From contig NZ_HG964938.1 in the NCBI RefSeq assembly GCF_000613245.1, forward strand, positions 342,237 through 406,236: 64,000 bases of DNA, given 5' to 3'. Positions 1 through 9,008 of this stretch are shown here, piece by piece. Below the pieces are notes generated by a model. That model saw nothing but the letters and a program-made list of their open reading frames with translations. It did not search any database and was not told the DNA's origin. How positions within the stretch are numbered: position 1 is the first letter of the stretch; each line of letters starts with the position of its first letter. This DNA comes from Mycobacterium asiaticum DSM 44297 (GTDB lineage: Bacteria > Actinomycetota > Actinomycetes > Mycobacteriales > Mycobacteriaceae). The position numbers and the translations under genes are program-made.

Positions 1-2557
1 CGTCTTTGGCGGCCGCGGCGTCTCCCGCGGCCAAGTGTGCGGCACCCAACGCGAGATGGCCGAGTCCTTCGATGGACGCGCCGAGCTCGACGGCGGACTC
101 GATCGCCAGTTCGGCGGCGGCCAGCGCCGCAGCCGGTTTGCCGTGCCACCCCAGCACAAAGCTCTGCGCTATCAGGGCATTGAATTTGGTGAACAGGTCG
201 CCGGCCGCGTCGGCGTCGGCGAGTACATCCCGTATTTCATCCTCGGCGCCCTCGAGGTCGCCCCGCATCGTCCGCCCACCGGCGATGCCATACAGGCGGC
301 ACTGACCCGAGGCGACTCGGTCACCGATCGCGTCGGCGAGGTCTCGTCCTTCGGCGGCCACGTGCTCGGCGATCGAGCCGCCGGCCATGGCGGCCGCATA
401 GGCCCGGAAGCCGAGCAGCTGGCTCAGTCGCCACTTGTCGCCCAGGGCGCGCGCGAACTCGATGGCCTCGGCGAAGAATGTTTCGGCCTGTTCGGGGTTC
501 AGGGCGGCTGCCGTACCAACGCAGCCGGTGAGGGCGCGGACCAGCAGGGCAGGGTCGTCGAGTCGGCGAGCGATCGCGAGGGCTTCGGTCGCCTGCTCCA
601 TCCGCGCCGGCAGACCAAGCCAGCCGTCGAACAGGGCAGCATCGGCCAGCGCCCGGGCGAGCACGGCCGGAGCCACCTCGCGGTCTACCGAGTCCCGTTC
701 GGCCAGCGCCTCATCGATCCAACTCATTCCCTCACGCAGGCGGCCGCGGGTTAGCCACAGCGGCTGCAACGATGACGCGAGCTGTAGCGCAAGCTCGATG
801 TCGCCGTTTTCGCGGCTCCAGCCGAAAGCGGCACGCAGATTGTCGATTTCGATCTCGGTGTCGTCGACCCGCCGTTGGTGACCCGTAGCGGCCGGGGCGT
901 CCAGCATGGCAGCCATCGCGGTGTAGTAGTCCCGGTGGCGCCCGCGGACGGCGTCGGCTTCCCCGGACTCGCCGAGCTTTTCCAGGGCGTACTGGCGGAC
1001 CGTTTCCAGCAGCCGGTAGCGCGATCGACCGCCGGTGTTGTCCGCGACCACCAACGATTTGTCCACCAGTAGCGTCAACAAGTCGAGCAGCTGGAACCGC
1101 TCGACCTCACTGCCGCCGGCCACCGCTCTGGCGGCGGCCAGATCGAAGCCCCCCATGAAGGGCGCGAGCCGGCGAAACAGCACCCGCTCGGGCTCGGTCA
1201 GCAGCGCATGCGACCAATCCACCGAGGCACGCAGCGTCTGCTGACGGCGCACCGCGATGCGCCCACCACCGGTCAACAGCCGGAAGCGGTCATTCAAACT
1301 TCCGGCAATCTCCTCTAGCGACAATGCGCGCACCCGCGCCGCGGCCAATTCGATGGCCAGGGGCATGCCGTCGAGCCGGCGGCAGATCTCCCGGATCGCC
1401 GAAACCTGGTCGGCGCTGAAGTCGGGACGCGCGCGGCGGGCGCGGTCGACGAAGAGCTCGACGGCCTCGTCGTCCAGCGACAAGGATGGCACCCGCCAGG
1501 TCACCTCGCCTGGCACGGCGATCGGCTCACGGCTGGTGGCCAGCAGTGTGAGGTTCGGACAGGCGCTCAACAGCGCGTTGACCAGCACAGCAACCGCGTC
1601 GACCAAGTGCTCGCAATTGTCGAACACCATCAACGTCCGACGGTCCGACACAAACCGCGCCACTGCGTCGGTCGTAGACCGTCCCGGCTGGTCGGAGAGT
1701 CCGAGGGCTTCGGCGGCGGCGGCCGGGACGAGGCCTGGGTCGGTGATCGGCGCCAGATCGATGAACCAGACTCCGGCATCGAAATCGGCCGCCGCCTGGT
1801 CTGCGACCTGGATGGCCAACCGGGTCTTACCCACACCACCGGCGCCGGTCAAGACAACCAGCCGCTCGGCCGGGAGGATCCTACGCAAGTCGGCAATCTC
1901 ACCGTCGCGGCCTACGAAACTGGTGAGTTGCACCGGCAAGTGTTCGGCGGCATTGGATTTCAGAGTTCGTAGCGGCGGAAACTCGCTGCGGACATCCGGG
2001 TGGCACAGTTGCACAACCCGCTCGGGTCGCGCGACCCCGCGTAATTCGTGCCGGCCGAGGTCGGTCAACCACGCATCTTCCGGGAGGGCATCGATCACGA
2101 GGTCCTCGGTGGTGCCGGACAGCACCGTCTGGCCACCGTGGGCGAGGTCGCGCAGCCGCGCCGTTCGATTCACCGTCGGGCCGATGTAGTTGGATTCGTC
2201 CCGCAACTGGACCTCGCCGGTGTGCAGACCGATACGAAATCGCAACGGCGCCAACGGCGCTCGCTGCAGGTCCAGCGCGCAAGCGACTGCCTGACTAGCC
2301 CGGGCGAACGCGATCACGAAACTGTCGCCCTCCCCCTGTTCGACCGGCCGCACCCCGCCGTGGATCGCGAGAAGCTCGGACAGCGTGCGATCCAGAAGCG
2401 CGACGGCCGACGCCATCTCGGTTGGTTGGGTCTCCCACAGCCTCGTCGAACCCTCGACATCGGCGAGCAGCATGGTCACCGTTCCGGTCGGTAGGCCGCT
2501 CACACCCAAATCACCCCAGTTCACCGGTGTGTCCACGCGTGGATGCGTTTCGGTCAT
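1..2557 (-). CDS. Adenylate/guanylate cyclase + AAA/NB-ARC ATPase regulator (3' end outside window)
   Basis: Open reading frame with no stop up to the left edge, so the C-terminus is missing. The ATG at 2557 opens the protein. The N-terminal ~170 residues are a class III cyclase domain: ADVEGST carries the first metal Asp, a GD pair sits in a GEGDSFVIAF strand, and VNRTARL carries the transition-state Asn and Arg. A P-loop ATPase follows (GAGGVGKT) with the DNCEH and SREP motifs of NB-ARC/MalT-like STAND ATPases, then helical TPR-like sequence. In mycobacteria such proteins usually end in a LuxR DNA-binding domain, which would lie beyond the window (inference). The substrate-selecting lysine of classical cyclases is not obvious, so catalytic activity is uncertain. 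Confidence 0.85.
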   Translation of the reverse strand, partial: MTETHPRVDTPVNWGDLGVSGLPTGTVTMLLADVEGSTRLWETQPTEMASAVALLDRTLSELLAIHGGVRPVEQGEGDSFVIAFARASQAVACALDLQRAPLAPLRFRIGLHTGEVQLRDESNYIGPTVNRTARLRDLAHGGQTVLSGTTEDLVIDALPEDAWLTDLGRHELRGVARPERVVQLCHPDVRSEFPPLRTLKSNAAEHLPVQLTSFVGRDGEIADLRRILPAERLVVLTGAGGVGKTRLAIQVADQAAADFDAGVWFIDLAPITDPGLVPAAAAEALGLSDQPGRSTTDAVARFVSDRRTLMVFDNCEHLVDAVAVLVNALLSACPNLTLLATSREPIAVPGEVTWRVPSLSLDDEAVELFVDRARRARPDFSADQVSAIREICRRLDGMPLAIELAAARVRALSLEEIAGSLNDRFRLLTGGGRIAVRRQQTLRASVDWSHALLTEPERVLFRRLAPFMGGFDLAAARAVAGGSEVERFQLLDLLTLLVDKSLVVADNTGGRSRYRLLETVRQYALEKLGESGEADAVRGRHRDYYTAMAAMLDAPAATGHQRRVDDTEIEIDNLRAAFGWSRENGDIELALQLASSLQPLWLTRGRLREGMSWIDEALAERDSVDREVAPAVLARALADAALFDGWLGLPARMEQATEALAIARRLDDPALLVRALTGCVGTAAALNPEQAETFFAEAIEFARALGDKWRLSQLLGFRAYAAAMAGGSIAEHVAAEGRDLADAIGDRVASGQCRLYGIAGGRTMRGDLEGAEDEIRDVLADADAAGDLFTKFNALIAQSFVLGWHGKPAAALAAAELAIESAVELGASIEGLGHLALGAAHLAAGDAAAAKD

Positions 2558-2762
2558 GCTAGCCAGCCTCGGCCGGCGGCCACCAGAAAACATCAGGGAA
2601 ATCCCGTATGCGGGCCCGATCTGGTGGCAATGGATGGGTTGACTCTGCGCTCACGGCGTAGTCTTCGCGGTCTTCACCGCCATAGCCGCAGTGTCAGAAA
2701 CTTCCCGTATTTGCGTGTTCTCCCGGATGGTCTTCATCTCCCGTGGGCACAGGCTGAACCGC

Positions 2763-3998
2763 ATGACAATCACCATGGACCGAAACCGCCCGAACGTCTT
2801 CGACGCCGGCCTACCGACGCTCGACTACGAACATGCCGAGCACCCCGACGACGCCCACGTGATCATCCGAGAAGCCCGCGCGCGGGCACCGATCGCGATC
2901 GGCCCATACGGGCCCGAGCTGTTGACCTACGACCTGGTGCACGACGCGCTGCGTGACCCACGCCTGCGCGTACCACAGGGTATGTTCCTTGCCGGGCAGG
3001 GGATTACATCCGGCCCGTTGTGGGACCGCATCGCCGTCAACATTCTCAGCCTCGATGGGGACCAACACCACCGGCTACGTCGACTGGTGAGCAAAGCCTT
3101 CACACCCAGAGCCGCCGCTCGGTTGCGCACGACGATGATCGATGTCATCACCGAGCTGGTCGATCGCCAGATCGCCCGCGGTCATTGTGATGTGGTCGCC
3201 GACGTTGCCCGCCGGTACCCGATCCCGATCATCTGCGCGCTACTGGGTGCACCCGCCGAAGACTGGAAACTGTTCTCGGACTGGACCGATGACATCCTGA
3301 AAGCCTTCAGCTGGGATGCCGCCAGTGCGACGCCGGCGATCCTGACCGCCTGGGCTGCACTCGACACCTATATCGACGACATGGCCGCGCGACGGCGGCA
3401 CCACCTGACCGATGACCTGATCTCCGAATTGATCCAGGCCGAGGACGACGGTGACCGCCTCAGCGCCGACGAACTCCGAATGCTCGTCGCCGCACTGCTA
3501 TTGGGCGGCACCGACACCACCCGGCTGCAGTTGGGAGCGGCGGCACACGTGTTGTGCGATCACCCCGAGCAGTGGGCCCTGCTCGGCGAGCATCCCGAGC
3601 TGGCCGGAAATGCCGTCGAGGAGCTCATCCGCCATTCCCCCGTCACCTTCGTGACGCTGCGCACCGCGCGAGAGGATGTCGAGCTCGCCGGCGTCACTAT
3701 TCCCGCCGGTACTTTGGTCGTGATCAACACCGGAGCCGCCAACCGCGATCCCGCTGTCTACGACCACCCCGACCGCCTCGACATTCGCCGCCACGGCGCC
3801 CCGCCGATCCAGACGTTCGGCGCCGGCATGCACTTCTGTATGGGCTCCAATCTGGCCCGCCTCGAATTGGCCGAGGCGCTCAGGGTGATCACGCGGCGGA
3901 TGCCCAACGCCCGCCGCACCGGCCCGGCGCCGTGGAAACCGGTGAACGCGTTGGGCGGCCCCATCACCCTGCCGATCGAATTCGACCCCGGCGGCTGA
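2763..3998 (+). CDS. Cytochrome P450
   Basis: 411-residue soluble bacterial P450 if started at the ATG at 2763; a second ATG follows at 2775. Upstream codons are open but not P450-like. Visible landmarks are the I-helix oxygen-activation motif GGTDTT (residues ~248-253), ExxR (E287-L-I-R290) and the haem loop FGAGMHFCMG with ligand Cys359. The substrate cannot be told from sequence. No ferredoxin or reductase gene adjoins it, so electrons must come from elsewhere; the nearest ferredoxin in the window is ~40 kb away. It is divergent from the cyclase-ATPase regulator, with ~205 bp between them, which makes that regulator a possible controller (inference). Confidence 0.92.
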   Translation: MTITMDRNRPNVFDAGLPTLDYEHAEHPDDAHVIIREARARAPIAIGPYGPELLTYDLVHDALRDPRLRVPQGMFLAGQGITSGPLWDRIAVNILSLDGDQHHRLRRLVSKAFTPRAAARLRTTMIDVITELVDRQIARGHCDVVADVARRYPIPIICALLGAPAEDWKLFSDWTDDILKAFSWDAASATPAILTAWAALDTYIDDMAARRRHHLTDDLISELIQAEDDGDRLSADELRMLVAALLLGGTDTTRLQLGAAAHVLCDHPEQWALLGEHPELAGNAVEELIRHSPVTFVTLRTAREDVELAGVTIPAGTLVVINTGAANRDPAVYDHPDRLDIRRHGAPPIQTFGAGMHFCMGSNLARLELAEALRVITRRMPNARRTGPAPWKPVNALGGPITLPIEFDPGG

Positions 3999-4085
3999 TT
4001 TTGGTTGCGTTGCATTGCGCGAGCACCGGGTCACTAGGATGGCCGCGACCCCGTGTATTACCTGGACCTACCGAAGGCGGAGCGG

Positions 4086-4823
4086 ATGGGCGTGCAGTTC
4101 GCAGGTCTGTCCGACATCGGCCGGTTGCGCGCCACCAACCAGGACCGGTGGGGTGCCGACCCCGAGCAATCGTTGTTCATGGTCGCCGACGGCGTCGCGT
4201 GCAGCACCGACGGCGCGCTGGCCGCCGCGCTTGTGATGGAGCTGCTGCCGACCTACGTGAGTCGACATCTCAAACCCGACAACGTGAACGACGAGGGCGC
4301 GGATGAGCTGCTGGGGCGCGCCGTCGTCGAATATTGCAGCGACTTCTGCGCCTACGCCCGAACCGATCCACGCGCCGCCGGCGCCAACACCACGCTCGTC
4401 GCCGTCGTGATCGCCCAGGCGCGGGCAGTCGTTGCCCATCTGGGCGACAGCCGCGCATACCTGTTCCGCGACCAGAAGCTGCAGCAACTCACCCGGGACC
4501 ACAGTGTGATCCAGGACTTAATCGACTCCGGTGAAGTCGCCCCCGAAGACGCGGGGCGGCACCCGGCGAGAGCCACCCTCACCCGGCACGTGGCGATGTT
4601 TCCGGGCGCACTGCCCGACACAGCGGCGGTGGAGCTGCTGCCCGGTGACCGGATCCTGCTGTCGAGCGACGGGCTGCACGGTGTCGTCGACGACGACGCC
4701 CTGGCCGCAGCGCTCATCGAGCATGCAGCACCCGACGACGCGTGCGCCGCTCTGATCGATGCGGCACTGCAGGCGGGCGGGCCGGACAACATCACCGCCA
4801 TGGTCATCGACCCCTCGTGGTAG
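4086..4823 (+). CDS. PP2C-family Ser/Thr protein phosphatase
   Basis: About 245 residues forming one PP2C domain. Motifs in order: SDIGRLRATNQDRW, VADGVACSTDG, NTTLVAVVI, HLGDSRAYLFRD, LTRDHSV, LLSSDGLHGVVDD and GGPDNITAMVI. The metal-binding aspartates are present. The usual DG-x-GG loop has become DGVACS, which is unusual. The ATG at 4086 is preferred over an upstream in-frame GTG (4053) because a purine-rich AAGGCGGAG lies just upstream. A TAGGAT -10-like box is at 4035-4040. No transmembrane segment. It would dephosphorylate Ser/Thr proteins, opposing Pkn-type kinases; the target is unknown. Confidence 0.85.
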   Translation: MGVQFAGLSDIGRLRATNQDRWGADPEQSLFMVADGVACSTDGALAAALVMELLPTYVSRHLKPDNVNDEGADELLGRAVVEYCSDFCAYARTDPRAAGANTTLVAVVIAQARAVVAHLGDSRAYLFRDQKLQQLTRDHSVIQDLIDSGEVAPEDAGRHPARATLTRHVAMFPGALPDTAAVELLPGDRILLSSDGLHGVVDDDALAAALIEHAAPDDACAALIDAALQAGGPDNITAMVIDPSW

Positions 4824-4837
4824 GCGCGCGCCCACGT

Positions 4838-4843
4838 TAGGGT
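4838..4843 (+). promoter_or_regulatory. -10 box for leaderless transcript of the flavoprotein gene
   Basis: TAGGGT followed by exactly 6 nt and then the GTG start at 4850. This spacing fits a SigA-type TANNNT box driving a leaderless mRNA. No convincing -35 is needed or seen. Confidence 0.5.
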
Positions 4844-4849
4844 GCAGCG

Positions 4850-6460
4850 GTGAATGCTGACCTGTCGACGCGCGGCACCGAATGGGTGGCCGACGTAGTG
4901 GTGGTGGGATTCGGTGCGGCGGGCGCCTGCGCGGCGATCACCGCGCGCGAACATGGGGCCGACGTGATCGCGATCGACCGCGCCAACGGTGGCGGCTCGA
5001 CCGCGGTGTCGGGCGGCATTATCTACGCCGGGGGCGGCACCGCCGTCCAGCAACGGGCCGGCGTTGCGGACACCGCCGAGCAGATGCTGACCTACCTTCG
5101 CCTCGAGGTCGGCGACGCCGTCAGCCCACAGACGCTGGAATCATTCGTGGCGGGCAGTCCGGAGATGATCCGCTGGCTCACCGACTACGGCGTCCCGTTC
5201 GATTCGACGTTGTGCCCGTACAAGACCTCCTACCCGAACAACCATTACTACCTGTACCACTCGGGCAGTGAGAATGCCGGTGCGTTCCGCGTACACACGC
5301 CACCGGTCCAGCGCGGCCACCGTGTGAAGGGCAAGGGTGTCTCCGGCAAGATGCTCTACGCGCCGTTGGCGAAATCCGCACTCGCCCTTGGGGTTCAACT
5401 GCGCCCACAAACCCGCGCCAGCCAGCTGATTCAAGAGCCGTCCGGGCGGGTGTGCGGAGTGGAAGCAACGACGATGCATTATGCGCCGGCCCGCGTCCGC
5501 CGCCGGTACGCGCGGCTGGCAGGGCTGTCGACCAAGCCCGGCATCTACTATCCACCGCTACGCTCCGCGGTGGAACGTCGCCTGCGCAACCTCGAGCGGC
5601 GCTACGCGCAGCCGGTGCGGATACTGGCCAGGCGAGCCGTAATCATCTGCGCCGGAGGCTATATGGCCAATGCGGAATGGATCGAACGGTTCGCCCCGCA
5701 ATATCGGGGCGGAATGCAGCTGGGCACCAGTGGCGACGACGGCAGCGGCATCGCCATGGCGAAAAGCGTCGGCGCGGTTACCGAGCGGATGGACAATGTC
5801 TCGGCGTGGCGATTCATCACGCCGCCAAGCGCTTTCATCAGCGCGATCATCGTCGATGCGCTGGGCCGACGCGTCATCGACGAGAGCCGCTACGGCGCGG
5901 CCGTCGGCCACGCCATGGTCCGTCACCACAACGGGAAGGGCTGGCTGCTTGCCGACGCCGCGCTGATGAAAGAGGCGCGACGGCAAATGATCAAGCAGCC
6001 GTTGTGGTTTCAACGGCTGCAGTCGGCGGCGCTGATGCTCTTCGATTCGGTCAGGGGCGCCTCGCTGCAAGATGCCGCCCGGCGTGCCGGCATCGACCCC
6101 GACGGCCTGGTAGCCACCGTCGAGGCACACAACAACGCCATCGACGCCGGCGCACCCGATCCCGCCGGTAAACCCGCCGACTTCGTGCGCCGCATCGGCC
6201 CGGGCCCCTACACGCTGTTGAACATCTCCGTGCGCCCGAGCCTGATCAACCCCACCCCGATGCTGACCCTCGGCGGAATCCGCGTCGACGAGGGCACCGG
6301 GGCCGTGCTCGACGGATCCGGCACGCCGATTCCGGGACTGTTCAGCGCCGGACGCACCGCAACTGGAATCTGCTCCAACTCCTACGTCAGCGGGCTTTCC
6401 CTTGCCGACTGTGTCTTCGCGGGCCGACGCGCCGGGAGATCCGCTGCAACACAAGCTTAA
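4850..6460 (+). CDS. FAD-dependent fumarate reductase / 3-ketosteroid dehydrogenase-like flavoprotein
   Basis: 536-residue flavoprotein. The N-terminus has a Rossmann dinucleotide fold (VVVGFGAAGACAA), an acidic end to beta2 (IAIDR) and the GGGSTAVSGGIIYAGGG stretch typical of the FAD_binding_2 family. The C-terminus closes the FAD site with GLFSAGRTATGICSNSYVSG. Members include fumarate reductase/urocanate reductase flavoproteins and KstD-type steroid dehydrogenases. The neighbours do not identify the substrate. The GTG start at 4850 has a -10 box six bases upstream, which fits a leaderless start. Its 3' end overlaps the opposite-strand lipoprotein hydrolase by 4 bp. Confidence 0.88.
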   Translation: MNADLSTRGTEWVADVVVVGFGAAGACAAITAREHGADVIAIDRANGGGSTAVSGGIIYAGGGTAVQQRAGVADTAEQMLTYLRLEVGDAVSPQTLESFVAGSPEMIRWLTDYGVPFDSTLCPYKTSYPNNHYYLYHSGSENAGAFRVHTPPVQRGHRVKGKGVSGKMLYAPLAKSALALGVQLRPQTRASQLIQEPSGRVCGVEATTMHYAPARVRRRYARLAGLSTKPGIYYPPLRSAVERRLRNLERRYAQPVRILARRAVIICAGGYMANAEWIERFAPQYRGGMQLGTSGDDGSGIAMAKSVGAVTERMDNVSAWRFITPPSAFISAIIVDALGRRVIDESRYGAAVGHAMVRHHNGKGWLLADAALMKEARRQMIKQPLWFQRLQSAALMLFDSVRGASLQDAARRAGIDPDGLVATVEAHNNAIDAGAPDPAGKPADFVRRIGPGPYTLLNISVRPSLINPTPMLTLGGIRVDEGTGAVLDGSGTPIPGLFSAGRTATGICSNSYVSGLSLADCVFAGRRAGRSAATQA

Positions 6461-7377
6461 TGCGCCGCTGACCGCGCAATCACCAACTCGACGGCGGCCG
6501 CAACCACGTCGGGCTGATGGATCTGAACGAAGTGGTCGCTGCCAGTCGCCTCGACGTGCGGCGTTTGCGGCCGCAGCGCGACCAGACCCGTGGTGGCATC
6601 CCGCCACGCCTGTTCCAACTTCGCACTCTTGTCGGCGGGCAGGTCCGGCGGGATCGTGAAAGGTTCCGTGCGGGTCAGCACGGCAGTCGGAATCGGCGGG
6701 AAGGCGGGAGCGCCCGCCACCTGCGCCACACTGCGATCGATGTCGATCACCTCGAACGACGCCGGGTCCCGCAACTGCGGCGGCGGTGCGTCCAGCGCCT
6801 GTCGATAGTCCGGCCAGTCCGAACCCATCAGGTCCGGGATCTCGACACCGAAGGCATCGACGAACACCAGTCCCCGCACCTGATCCGGGTGGGTTTGGGC
6901 ATAGAGTCGAATGAACAGCCCGCCCAGCGAATGCCCGACGAGAACATAGGGCGCCGGGACGTGCGCGGCCTCGAGCAGGGTGTGCAGGTCGGCGACGACG
7001 TCGGCCGCGGTACGCGGCATCGGCACACTTGAGCTGCGGTCGGCGAGGGTCGGTGGGTCCGAATTGCGCACGGTCCCGGGACGGTCGTAGGCGCAGACCC
7101 GATGGCTGCGGGCAACGGCCGGCAGCACAGCCGGCCCGACCGCCGGTGCGGCCGCGTCGGATTGATTCCACGGGTCCGCCGAGTTGTGATACCCGGATTC
7201 CAAAATTATTGCGGGACTGCCTGTTCCGCGACACTCAAGATAGAGGTGCCGTCCATTGCCGATATCGACCGGGCCGCTGAAGTCGCCGAGGGCGGGACGG
7301 CCACCCGGTGGTGCGGCACTACAACCCGCCGAAGCGAATAGCAGTGCCGTCATCACCAGGATCCTCAGCAGGCGCAT
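6457..7377 (-). CDS. Alpha/beta-hydrolase lipoprotein
   Basis: 306 residues beginning with a lipoprotein signal peptide (MRLLRIL...LFASAGC; lipid-modified Cys19), so it is likely anchored to the outer face of the cytoplasmic membrane. The mature part is an alpha/beta hydrolase: an oxyanion region around ESGYHNS, nucleophile elbow GHSLGG, and the catalytic His in the C-terminal TGSDHFVQIHQP. It probably hydrolyses an ester or amide; the substrate is unknown. It is convergent with the flavoprotein gene (4-bp overlap). Confidence 0.85.
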   Translation of the reverse strand: MRLLRILVMTALLFASAGCSAAPPGGRPALGDFSGPVDIGNGRHLYLECRGTGSPAIILESGYHNSADPWNQSDAAAPAVGPAVLPAVARSHRVCAYDRPGTVRNSDPPTLADRSSSVPMPRTAADVVADLHTLLEAAHVPAPYVLVGHSLGGLFIRLYAQTHPDQVRGLVFVDAFGVEIPDLMGSDWPDYRQALDAPPPQLRDPASFEVIDIDRSVAQVAGAPAFPPIPTAVLTRTEPFTIPPDLPADKSAKLEQAWRDATTGLVALRPQTPHVEATGSDHFVQIHQPDVVAAAVELVIARSAAH

Positions 7378-7400
7378 GCGGCCATTGTCTCGGCTCGGGT

Positions 7401-8312
7401 TCAGCCGATGGGATAGACCACCCCGGTCAGCTCCTCAGACACTGCCCAGAGCCGGCGCTGCAGTGCCTCATCGTGCGATTGGGCGCTCGAGGCAACCACT
7501 TTCGGATACCCCCTGGTTTCCTGGAAGCCGTCGGGCCCGTAGTACTGGCCGCCCAGCACGCTCGGGTCGGTGGCCGCACGCAGCGTCGGCAACGCGCCCA
7601 GCTCGGCATCCTGGAACAGCGGCTCGATCAGCGGCGTCAACGCCCTGAGTAGCCGGGGCAGGTTGCGGGTCAGCTCAGTCTTGGAGCCGCCCGGGTGTGC
7701 CGCCACCGCGACGGTGGTTCCGTGCGGGGCAAGCCGGCGCTGCAGTTCGTAGGTGAAGAGCAGATTGGCGAGCTTGGCTTGGCCGTACGCGGCTACCCGG
7801 CTATAGCGGCGTTCCCATTGCAGGTCGTCGAAATGGATCGCGGCGCGGATGCGGTGGCCGATGCTGCTGACCGTCACCACCCGCGAACCGGGCACCGGCA
7901 GCAGCCGGTCCAGCAGCAGTCCGGTGAACGCGAAGTGACCCAGATGATTGGTGCCGAACTGCAATTCGAAGCCGTCCTTGGTGGTCGACTTGGGTGTGTA
8001 CATGACGCCGGCATTGTTGATCAGCACATCGATGTGGTCGTAGTCGGAGCGCAGTTGGGCTGCGGCGGCGCGCACCGAGTCCAGCGATGTGAGGTCGAGT
8101 TCCTGCAGAGCCACGTCGGCGCCAGGCGTCGCGGCGGCGATGCGCGCCGCCGCCTCCTTGCCCTTCTCGAGGTTGCGCACGGCCAGCACCACCCGCGCAC
8201 GCCGCGCGGCCAGCGCAGCGGCGGTCTCGAAACCGAGTCCGGTATTGGCACCGGTGATCACGACCGTCCGGGAAGTCTGTTCGGGAATGTCGGCGGTGGT
8301 CCATTTTGTCAT
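7401..8312 (-). CDS. Short-chain dehydrogenase/reductase
   Basis: 303 residues when started at the ATG at 8312, which has a GAGGAG ribosome-binding site. The upstream in-frame extension would run through the operator region. It is an SDR resembling the retinol dehydrogenase/protochlorophyllide reductase group: TGANTGLGFE cofactor loop, NNAGVM, and a YGQAK (YxxxK) active site. A basic residue after beta2 (VRNLEKG) suggests NADP(H). It is divergently transcribed from a TetR gene, with an inverted repeat between them, so repression by that TetR is likely (inference). Confidence 0.88.
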   Translation of the reverse strand: MTKWTTADIPEQTSRTVVITGANTGLGFETAAALAARRARVVLAVRNLEKGKEAAARIAAATPGADVALQELDLTSLDSVRAAAAQLRSDYDHIDVLINNAGVMYTPKSTTKDGFELQFGTNHLGHFAFTGLLLDRLLPVPGSRVVTVSSIGHRIRAAIHFDDLQWERRYSRVAAYGQAKLANLLFTYELQRRLAPHGTTVAVAAHPGGSKTELTRNLPRLLRALTPLIEPLFQDAELGALPTLRAATDPSVLGGQYYGPDGFQETRGYPKVVASSAQSHDEALQRRLWAVSEELTGVVYPIG

Positions 8313-8336
8313 CAGGGGCTCCTCGCTATGATGGTT

Positions 8337-8389
8337 AAACGGGGCGAGCGCTCCGCTTAGCGCCACTATACGGAACGCGCGCCCCGTTT
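8337..8389. promoter_or_regulatory. Imperfect inverted repeat, putative TetR operator
   Basis: Two 19-bp arms, 8337-8355 and 8371-8389, match as inverted copies at 17 of 19 positions. Each arm begins or ends with AAACGGGGCG. The repeat sits in the short space between the divergent SDR and TetR genes, as expected for an autoregulated TetR switch. Confidence 0.6.
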
Positions 8390-8439
8390 TGTCAATAGTG
8401 CGGGCTGGGCTAACTTTTTTGGGTCGAAGGAGGTGCCGC

Positions 8440-9006
8440 ATGGCAAGTACGGCTCGGCCAGTGCGTGCCGACGCGGCCCGAAACCGGGCCCGTGTCTTGG
8501 AAGTCGCCTATCAGACCTTTGCGGACGAAGGTCTGTCGGTACCGATCGACGAAATCGCCCGGCGCGCCTGCGTCGGCGCAGGCACGGTCTACCGCCACTT
8601 CCCCACCAAGGAAGCGCTGTTTGAGGCCGTGATCGCCGAACGGATGCGTCACCTCATCGGTGAAGGGCGCTCTTTGCTCGAGTCGGAGGCGCCCGGGAAT
8701 GCACTCTTCACTTTCCTGCGCTCGATGGTGCTGCAGTGGGGCGCCGCCGACCGCGGCCTGGTCGAAGCCTTGGCCGGCATCGGCATCGATATCAGCGATG
8801 CAGTCCCAGGGGCCGAGGAGGAGTTCCTCAGCGTGCTTGCCGACTTGTTGCAGGCGGCACAGCGCGCCGGGACAGCGCGGCCGGATGTGGGCGTCGGCGA
8901 GGTGAAGACGTTGCTGGTCGGGTGTCAGGCGATGCAGGTTTACAACGCCGATGCGGCCGCGACCGTGACGGACGTCGCGCTCGACGGGCTGCGGGCCAAG
9001 CCGTAA
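8440..9006 (+). CDS. TetR-family transcriptional regulator
   Basis: 188 residues. The ATG at 8440 is preceded by a strong GAAGGAGG site, so the longer upstream reading is rejected. The N-terminal helix-turn-helix is clear (IDEIARRACVGAGTVYRHFPTKEALFEAV); the C-terminal ligand domain is variable. It probably represses itself and the divergent SDR through the 8337-8389 inverted repeat. The ligand is unknown. Confidence 0.9.
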   Translation: MASTARPVRADAARNRARVLEVAYQTFADEGLSVPIDEIARRACVGAGTVYRHFPTKEALFEAVIAERMRHLIGEGRSLLESEAPGNALFTFLRSMVLQWGAADRGLVEALAGIGIDISDAVPGAEEEFLSVLADLLQAAQRAGTARPDVGVGEVKTLLVGCQAMQVYNADAAATVTDVALDGLRAKP

Positions 9007-9008
9007 AA

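Noticed and set aside
5558-7234. Long minus-strand frame across the flavoprotein and lipoprotein genes
   Set aside because: Spans two well-supported genes in other frames and has no recognisable domain.
8346-8353. 8-bp palindrome GAGCGCTC as the TetR site on its own
   Set aside because: Short GC palindromes are common here; the 19-bp inverted arms around it are a better candidate.
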